Program-made: the position numbers and the translations under genes
Part shown: piece after piece, positions 58,964 to 64,000 of the stretch
Layout of the letters: the number at the start of each line of letters is the position of its first letter
How positions within the stretch are numbered: position 1 is the first letter of the stretch
Origin: Amycolatopsis keratiniphila subsp. keratiniphila
Lineage (GTDB): Bacteria; Actinomycetota; Actinomycetes; Mycobacteriales; Pseudonocardiaceae
Direction of reading: 5' to 3'
Length of the DNA stretch: 64,000 nt
Assembly: GCF_001620365.2 (NCBI RefSeq)
Contig: NZ_LQMT02000032.1
Location: 334,362-398,361 of the forward strand
The notes under the pieces: generated by a model
Told to the model about the DNA's origin: nothing
The model's input: only the letters and a program-made list of their open reading frames with translations
Database searches by the model: none

Positions 58964-60190
58964 TCAGGCGTAGCGGACCTGGTAGTGCTTGATCCCGTTG
59001 AGCCAGCTCGACCGGAGCCGGTCGGGCGGGGCGAGCTCGGCGATGTCCGGCATGACGTCGGCGATGGCGTTGAAGATCAGATCGATCTCCAGCCGCGCGA
59101 GGTTGGCGCCGATGCAGTAGTGCGAACCCGTGCCGCCGAAACCGACGTGCGGGTTGTCCTCGCGGAGGATGTCGAACTTCTCCGGCTGGTCGAAGTGGTC
59201 CGGGTCGAAGTTCGCGGAGCTGTAGAACATCCCGACCCGGTCGCCCTTGCGGATCCGCTGCCCGCCGAGTTCGGTGTCCCGGGTCGCGGTGCGCTGGAAG
59301 GCGACCACCGGCGTGGCCCAGCGGACGATCTCGTCCGGCGCGGTCTTCGGGCGTTCCTTCTTGTACAGCTCCCACTGATCGGGGTGATCGAGGAACGCCT
59401 TCATCCCGTGGGTGATCGCGTTGCGCGTGGTCTCGTTACCCGCGACGGCGAGGAGGATGACGAAGAAGCCGAACTCGTCCGACGCCAGCGATTCGCCGTC
59501 GACGTCGGCCTGCACCAGCTTCGTGACGATGTCGTCCATCGGGCACTTGCGGCGTTCTTCGGCCATGTTCCAGGCGTAGCCGACGATCTCGGCGGACGCG
59601 GCGAGCGGCTCGACCTCGTACTCGGGGTCGTCGTAGGCGACCATCTGGTTCGACCAGTCGAAGACCTTCAGGCGGTCTTCCTGCGGGATGCCGATCAGTT
59701 CGGCGATGGCCTGCAAGGGAAGTTCGCACGCGACGTCGACGACGAAATCGCCGGAGCCCTTCTTCTTGGCCTCGCTGACGATCCGCTCCGCGCGATCGCG
59801 CAGGGTGTCCTCGAGCTTCGCGATCGACCTCGGCGTGAAGCCCTTCGACACGATCCGGCGCAGCTTCGTGTGCTGCGGGGCGTCCATGTTGAGCAGGACC
59901 AGACGGTTGGCTTCGAGGCTGTCGTCGGTCATGTTCTCGTCGAACCGGATGATCGCGGTCTTCTCGCGGGAGGAGAACAGCTCGCTGTCCCTCGACACCG
60001 CCTTGACGTCATCGAGCCGGCTGACCACCCAGTAGCCGTCATCGCGGAAGCCCGCGGTGTTGTGCGGCTGAGGGTTCCACCAGACCGGTGCCGTACGGCG
60101 GAGTTCGGCGAACTCCTCCAGAGGCAGTCTGGTGGCGTACAGATCCGGATCGGTGAAATCGAAACCGGCGGGGATCAGGGGAGCGGCCAC
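58964..60190 (-). CDS. cyp125: Cytochrome P450, steroid C26(27)-hydroxylase (CYP125 type)
   Basis: Oxidises the terminal side-chain carbon of cholesterol or cholestenone to the acid, the first step of side-chain breakdown. The 408-aa protein closely follows M. tuberculosis CYP125: FDFTDPDLYATRLPLEEFAE, the helix-I oxygen-binding AVAGNETTRNAITHGM, the ExxR segment DEIVRWATPVVAFQR, and the heme loop FGGTGSHYCIGANLAR. It is about 25 residues shorter than CYP125A1 at the N-terminus. GTG 60190 follows a taggagg site. It is divergent from fadA5, exactly as in M. tuberculosis (Rv3545c/Rv3546). Electron donors are not in the window. Confidence 0.94.
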   Translation of the reverse strand: MAAPLIPAGFDFTDPDLYATRLPLEEFAELRRTAPVWWNPQPHNTAGFRDDGYWVVSRLDDVKAVSRDSELFSSREKTAIIRFDENMTDDSLEANRLVLLNMDAPQHTKLRRIVSKGFTPRSIAKLEDTLRDRAERIVSEAKKKGSGDFVVDVACELPLQAIAELIGIPQEDRLKVFDWSNQMVAYDDPEYEVEPLAASAEIVGYAWNMAEERRKCPMDDIVTKLVQADVDGESLASDEFGFFVILLAVAGNETTRNAITHGMKAFLDHPDQWELYKKERPKTAPDEIVRWATPVVAFQRTATRDTELGGQRIRKGDRVGMFYSSANFDPDHFDQPEKFDILREDNPHVGFGGTGSHYCIGANLARLEIDLIFNAIADVMPDIAELAPPDRLRSSWLNGIKHYQVRYA

Positions 60191-60216
60191 GGGCTACCTC
60201 CTACGCGGTTCGCCAA

Positions 60217-60230
60217 TGAAACACGTTCTA
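60217..60230 (-). promoter_or_regulatory. KstR-like operator in front of cyp125
   Basis: tgaaacacgttcta fits TNNAACNNGTTNNA fully, 27 bp before the cyp125 start. A second, weaker site (tgaaacccgtttac, 60275-60288, last base off) and a 13-bp palindrome (gtttcagtgaaac, 60268-60280) lie further upstream in the shared region. Confidence 0.75.
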
Positions 60231-60369
60231 GACCCGATTGAAGCATACGGCGTTTACCAAGTGAAGAGTTTCAGTGAAACCCGTTTACTCGACCCGCGTG
60301 GATCTTGCACTCCCTACAAAAAGGGGGAACGACGACCAGTGATCAAAATCCGGTCAACCCTGGGACGGC

Positions 60370-60398
60370 TTGCCCAAACCAAGAACGTGTTCTACTTT
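60370..60398 (+). promoter_or_regulatory. fadA5 promoter with KstR-like operator
   Basis: TTGCCC (60370-60375), 17 bp, TACTTT (60393-60398): the same boxes as fadD19. The site aagaacgtgttcta (60381-60394; inner palindrome agaacgtgttct) overlaps the -10 by 2 bp. A leader of about 30 nt with an aggagg site follows. Confidence 0.85.
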
Positions 60399-60433
60399 TC
60401 TCGGTAGTGAACAGTGTTTCCCAGGAGGCGAAC

Positions 60434-61597
60434 GTGGGTAGTCCGGTGATCGTCGAGGCGGTCCGCACCCCCATCGGCAAGCGCAGGGGGCACCTGGCGG
60501 GGCTGCACGCCGCCGAGATCCTCGGCGCGGCGCAGCGCGCCCTGCTCGAGCGGGCGGGCGTGGATCCCGCGCTGGTCGAGCAGGCGATCGGCGGCGCCGT
60601 GACCCAGGCGGGCGAGCAGGCGGGCAACGTCACGCGCACGGCGTGGCTGCACGCCGGTCTCCCGGAGACCACGGGCGCGACGACCATCGACGCCCAGTGC
60701 GGCTCGGCGCAGCAGGCGACGCATCTGATCGCCGGGCTCATCGCGACGGGCGCTATCGACGCCGGGGTCTCATGCGGCGTCGAGGCGATGAGCCGGGTCC
60801 CGCTGGGCGCGAACCGCGGCGAGGGCATCGGCACGCCGAGGCCCCAGTCGTGGTCGATCGACATGCCGAACCAGTACGGCGCGGCCGAGCGGATCGCGGA
60901 ACGCCGCGGGATCACCCGCCTCGACGTCGACCGGTTCGGGACCGAGTCTCAGGCCAAAGCCGCCGCCGCATGGGCCGCGGGGCACTTCGACCGCGAGGTC
61001 GTCGCCGTGAAGGCCCCCGTGCTCGGCGAGGACGGCACTCCGACCGGCGAGACCCGGCTGGTGTCGCGCGACCAAGGACTTCGCGACACGACCGTCGAAG
61101 GCCTGGCCAAGCTCAAGCCCGTCCTCGAAGGCGGCGTGCACACGGCCGGGACGTCGTCGCAGATCTCCGACGGCGCGGCCGCGCTCCTCCTGATGGACTC
61201 GGACCGGGCCAAGGCACTGGGCCTCAGGCCGCGAGCGCGGATCGTCTCGCAGGCGCTGGTCGGCGCGGAGCCGTACTACCACCTCGACGGGCCCGTTCAG
61301 GCGACCGAACGCGTCCTCGCCAAGGCGGGGATGACGATCGGCGACCTCGACCTCTTCGAAGTCAACGAGGCGTTCGCTTCGGTCGTGTTGTCGTGGCAAC
61401 GGGTGCACCGGCCCGACGAGGCCAAGGTCAACGTGAACGGTGGCGCGATCGCGCTCGGGCATCCCGTCGGCAGCACCGGCGCCCGTCTGCTGACCACGGC
61501 GTTGCACGAGCTGGAACGCCGCGACGCGAGCACCGCGCTGGTGACGATGTGCGCCGGTGGCGCGCTTTCCACCGGCACGATCATCGAACGGATCTAG
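60434..61597 (+). CDS. fadA5: Steroid side-chain thiolase (FadA5 type)
   Basis: Thiolase of 387 aa that releases propionyl-CoA or acetyl-CoA from the 3-keto steroid side chain. It closely follows M. tuberculosis FadA5: SPVIVEAVRTPIGKRRGHLA, the nucleophile Cys 89 in TTIDAQCGSAQQATHLIAGL, IALGHPVGSTGARL with the His, and TMCAGGALSTGTIIERI with the second Cys. All catalytic residues are intact, unlike ltp3/ltp4. GTG 60434 follows an aggagg site (60423-60428). Only 3 bp separate it from the convergent flavin-binding gene. Confidence 0.95.
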   Translation: MGSPVIVEAVRTPIGKRRGHLAGLHAAEILGAAQRALLERAGVDPALVEQAIGGAVTQAGEQAGNVTRTAWLHAGLPETTGATTIDAQCGSAQQATHLIAGLIATGAIDAGVSCGVEAMSRVPLGANRGEGIGTPRPQSWSIDMPNQYGAAERIAERRGITRLDVDRFGTESQAKAAAAWAAGHFDREVVAVKAPVLGEDGTPTGETRLVSRDQGLRDTTVEGLAKLKPVLEGGVHTAGTSSQISDGAAALLLMDSDRAKALGLRPRARIVSQALVGAEPYYHLDGPVQATERVLAKAGMTIGDLDLFEVNEAFASVVLSWQRVHRPDEAKVNVNGGAIALGHPVGSTGARLLTTALHELERRDASTALVTMCAGGALSTGTIIERI

Positions 61598-61600
61598 CGT

Positions 61601-62092
61601 CTAGCCCACGGCGACCTCGACCACCGGACCGCTGTCCGGCCTCGCGAGCCTTTTGAGCCCCTGACCCTCCTTCCAGAAGTCGAAATAGATAGTGTTGCCC
61701 TCGACCCAGGTCAGCACCGCCTCGGTGAGGTCGAGCCGGAAGACGTGAGCCTCCCCGTCGTCGCCCTGCAGGCGGGCGACCTCCGCCGGATCGGTGATCT
61801 CGACGGCCTTTCCCGACACCTTCGCGTCCGCGCCGCCCTCGTCGATCGCCGAGGCGGCGTGGATCGCGAACCTGCCGTCGTGCTGCAGATCCTTCGCCTT
61901 CATCGCGCCGATCATCGAACCGATCAGCAGATCCTGCTCACGAAAATCGACCTCACTGCCACTGCCCCTGGGCGAACCGTCCCGCCGGACCGTCGCCAGC
62001 ACATGCGACTTCGCCGCGGTGAACCGCTCTTTGATCTTCTCCGCCAGCGCGGGTGCCTCTTCACTGAACTGCTGCCACGTCGCCATGTGCAT
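61601..62092 (-). CDS. Pyridoxamine 5'-phosphate oxidase-like flavin-binding protein
   Basis: Split-barrel protein of 163 aa. N-terminal strand SHVLATVRRDGSPRGSGSEV, then LLIGSMIGAMKAKDLQHDGR (typical flavin phosphate region) and AKVSGKAVEI are visible. It resembles the F420/FMN-binding proteins common in Actinobacteria; the partner substrate is unknown. ATG 62092 or 62086 may start it. The stop is 3 bp from the convergent fadA5 stop, so no room for a terminator exists there. Confidence 0.82.
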   Translation of the reverse strand: MHMATWQQFSEEAPALAEKIKERFTAAKSHVLATVRRDGSPRGSGSEVDFREQDLLIGSMIGAMKAKDLQHDGRFAIHAASAIDEGGADAKVSGKAVEITDPAEVARLQGDDGEAHVFRLDLTEAVLTWVEGNTIYFDFWKEGQGLKRLARPDSGPVVEVAVG

Positions 62093-62126
62093 CAGCGTCC
62101 CACCGGGGTCCGACAGTTTCGAGCCG

Positions 62127-62972
62127 TCAGGGCCGCGGCGCCCCCATCGGGTTCGGCAACGGGATCGCGCCGGCGTCGAAGATCCGGCGGCTCAGCGGGA
62201 CGGCGATCCGCAGGACCTCGGCCGCCCCGTCCTCGCCCAAGGCGTCGAGCGGGCCGAGAGCGAGGCGGTCCGTTTCGTCCTCGACCCGTTGGCGCAGCTC
62301 GATTCCCGGGCCGGTGAGCCGGAGATCGGCGTCGAGGATCCCTCGTTCGGACAGCCGCGCGACACTCGCGTCCCACTCGTCGTCGGACCAGCCGCGGTTG
62401 ATCTGGATGACCTCACGCGTCACCGCCCCGCTGCCGATATGGGTCAGTGTCGTGTCGAGTCCGCGCAGTCCGGCGGCGACGGCGGAAAGCACGTGGCCGT
62501 CCCCGCGATGCTCGCGCAGCACCGTCGCCGCGAGCCAGACCCGGCCAGCCGGCGTCGAGGGCCTGGCGACCGATGACCAGGCGGCGGCGAGCGGCCTGGC
62601 CGCGTAGTCGCAGCCGGTGACGGCGTGTTCGAGCAGATCGGCGAGGTCCCCGAGGGGCGCGTCGGCGGGAAGGATCCGGTTCAGGGCTTCCTCGACGGCG
62701 GCCATCCGGCTCCGGAGCACGACCGCCGGTTCGGCAAATTTCCACGCGTCGGGCAGGGAACGCGCGACCATCCTCGGGGCGAACCCGAAGAGCATCGCGG
62801 TCGCGGGTGGTTCCGGCAGCGGCCCGAGCGGCGCGACCCGGCCGGCGAAATAGCCCATCCACCAGCCCGGCAGGCCCGCCGCCTTCGCCGCGGCCGCGGT
62901 CTCCGGGGCGAAGTAGACGACGGCGTGCAGCGGCTCGACCGCTTCCCAGAGACGGCGCTGAAGTGACTTCAC
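62127..62972 (-). CDS. SCO6745-like actinobacterial protein
   Basis: Soluble protein of 281 aa matching the family called SCO6745. It is helical, with EPLHAVVYFAPETAAAAKAAG near the N-terminus, WWMGYFAGRVAPLGPLP, and a C-terminal SDDEWDASVARLSERGILD that looks like a winged helix-turn-helix. No enzyme residues can be picked out. The GTG start at 62972 has gggga directly in front, a little close. It lies 34 bp upstream of the flavin-binding gene on the same strand and may be co-transcribed with it. Confidence 0.75.
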   Translation of the reverse strand: MKSLQRRLWEAVEPLHAVVYFAPETAAAAKAAGLPGWWMGYFAGRVAPLGPLPEPPATAMLFGFAPRMVARSLPDAWKFAEPAVVLRSRMAAVEEALNRILPADAPLGDLADLLEHAVTGCDYAARPLAAAWSSVARPSTPAGRVWLAATVLREHRGDGHVLSAVAAGLRGLDTTLTHIGSGAVTREVIQINRGWSDDEWDASVARLSERGILDADLRLTGPGIELRQRVEDETDRLALGPLDALGEDGAAEVLRIAVPLSRRIFDAGAIPLPNPMGAPRP

Positions 62973-63035
62973 TCCCCCATCTTGCCCCGCCGAAAACCGG
63001 ATGCGGCTCCTCGCGGCATCGTGTGTGATCGCGCC

Positions 63036-63911
63036 ATGGTGATCAGCTTGGAGAAGCCGGGGACCGACGGGCTGGGCGAGGCCGTCGAGGCGCTGCGGGA
63101 ATGGCAATCCGAAGGCGTGGCTTGGCAAGTGCATCCCGGTGACCTCGGCTGGTACTGGCGTAACGGCGCGCCCGCGGTGGCCGAAGCGGTCCGGATCTGG
63201 CGCAGGGACGGCCGGATCCTCGCCGTCGGTTTCCTGGACGGAGCCGACCTCCTGCGGCTCACGACCGCGCCGGACGTCCGCCGGGACGAAGAACTGGCGC
63301 GGCGGCTGGCCGAAGACGTGGCCGCGCCCGAACGTGGTGTCCTGCCCGCCGGAAAGGTCTCCGTCGAGGCGCCGATGGACGCGCTGCTCCAGGATCTGCT
63401 GCCCGGCCACGGCTGGCACGTCGACGAGGAAGAGCCATGGACGCCGCTGAGCCTCGACCTCACCGAGCCGGTGAAGGCTCCGGACCTGCGGATCGAGACG
63501 GTCGGAGCGGATCTGGCGGCCGACTGGGCCGACGTGATCGGGGCGGCGTTCGGCGGATCGACGTTCACCGCCGAAAAGTGGCGGACGATGGCGGCCTCGG
63601 CGCCGTACGCCGATGCCCGGTGTCTGCTCGGCTACAACGACCGAGGGGACGCCGTCGCGGCGGTCGCCGTATGGTCGGCCGGTCCCGGCAAGCCCGGGCT
63701 GCTCGAACCGATGGGCGTGCGTGCCGACCGGCGCGGCCACGGATACGGGCGGGCGATCACCGTCGCCGCGGCGGCCGCGCTCCGGGAGCTCGGCTCGTCG
63801 AGCGCGGCCGTGAACACGCCCAGTTCCAACGTCGCCGCCGTGACGACCTACAAATCGGGCGGGTTCCGGCCGTGGCCCGAGATCCGGGACCTGACGCGAG
63901 ACGCCTCGTGA
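63036..63911 (+). CDS. GNAT-family acetyltransferase, two-lobed
   Basis: Product of 291 aa with a degenerate N-terminal half and a typical GNAT domain in the C-terminal half. The acetyl-CoA loop reads MGVRADRRGHGYGRAITVAA (about residues 229-248), followed by VNTPSSNVAAVTTYKSGGFR (the conserved Asn and Tyr region). The N-terminal lobe (GLGEAVEALREWQSEGVAWQ) resembles a second GNAT fold that lost the loop, as in other tandem GNATs. The substrate is unknown. ATG 63036 begins 63 bp after the divergent gene. A long palindrome follows its stop. Confidence 0.82.
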   Translation: MVISLEKPGTDGLGEAVEALREWQSEGVAWQVHPGDLGWYWRNGAPAVAEAVRIWRRDGRILAVGFLDGADLLRLTTAPDVRRDEELARRLAEDVAAPERGVLPAGKVSVEAPMDALLQDLLPGHGWHVDEEEPWTPLSLDLTEPVKAPDLRIETVGADLAADWADVIGAAFGGSTFTAEKWRTMAASAPYADARCLLGYNDRGDAVAAVAVWSAGPGKPGLLEPMGVRADRRGHGYGRAITVAAAAALRELGSSSAAVNTPSSNVAAVTTYKSGGFRPWPEIRDLTRDAS

Positions 63912-63925
63912 GTGGTGAGGTCCGA

Positions 63926-63982
63926 AGTCCGTGAAGGCCTCCTTGAGGGACTCTGGGTCCCTCAAGGAGGCCTTCACGGACT
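63926..63982. repeat. Long palindrome after the GNAT gene, gtgaaggcc family
   Basis: Perfect 26-bp arms (left arm starts agtccgtgaaggcctccttg) with a 5-nt loop, 15 bp after the stop. The gtgaaggcc core is shared with 27577-27607. Confidence 0.93.
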
Positions 63983-64000
63983 GGGCACACAGGCGCGGCG

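Noticed and set aside
57524..60241. 905-aa open frame on the plus strand opposite YihY, transglutaminase and cyp125 genes
   Set aside because: Spans three well-supported genes of the other strand, with low-complexity composition and no domain.

Overview
The window is about 70% G+C, with dense gene packing, many GTG starts and many 4-nt ATGA/GTGA start-stop overlaps. It is actinobacterial chromosome. The gene content (suhB-ppgK-sigA, DUF7455, DUF3039, sigB, steroid genes of the mycobacterial/rhodococcal type, no plasmid or phage genes) and the dispersed intergenic palindromes suggest a Pseudonocardiales member, most likely Amycolatopsis or a close relative. The genus is inference; no rRNA gene is present to fix it. 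I saw no tRNA, rRNA, transposase, integrase or CRISPR array.

Layout. 1-3.6 kb: suhB-like inositol phosphatase facing ppgK, then the principal sigma factor sigA with its terminator, and a flavin split-barrel protein. 3.9-14.3 kb: a secreted protein, a methyltransferase coupled to a tail-anchored protein of unknown role, small membrane proteins, a NarL-type two-component system, an APC permease, GNAT, an RhtA-like exporter and DUF7455. 14.4-15.8 kb: alpha/beta hydrolase-TetR operon with a palindromic operator inside its promoter. 15.9-20.6 kb: xylose-type ABC importer (xylF-xylG-xylH) with a ROK repressor as last gene and a strong operator palindrome upstream. 21-27.5 kb: DEAD-type helicase, YihY/BrkB protein and a large RND pump. 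27.7-37.2 kb: secreted protein, DUF3039, Spo0M, HD protein, pseudouridine catabolism (psuG-psuK), DUF3099, M20 amidohydrolase, methyltransferase-dtd and sigB with an ECF-type promoter. sigA and sigB therefore frame an expanded version of the locus known from mycobacteria. 37.6-40.5 kb: class I fumarase and two paralogous lipoproteins.

40.5-47 kb is an aminophosphonate module: GntR regulator, FAD oxidoreductase, phosphonatase-like HAD hydrolase and a PhnSTUV-type importer. It has no PhnW transaminase, so the flavoenzyme probably makes the aldehyde. 47.3-48.1 kb: secreted trypsin-like protease. 48.2-61.6 kb is a cholesterol side-chain degradation island: nitronate-monooxygenase-like protein, fadD19/echA19, a second acyl-CoA synthetase facing an OB-fold/ltp4/ltp3 unit, and cyp125/fadA5. 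All three divergent promoter regions carry KstR-like operators, and three of the promoters share the same -35/-10/operator geometry. An unrelated small inhibitor-like protein, a second YihY protein and a transglutaminase-like protein lie inside the island. The right end holds a flavin-binding protein, an SCO6745-like protein and a GNAT protein.

Nearly every convergent gene pair is separated either by nothing (overlap or 3 bp) or by a member of a few families of long, near-perfect intergenic palindromes. Four copies of one family, one of them with compensatory arm changes, are the clearest undescribed element in the window.
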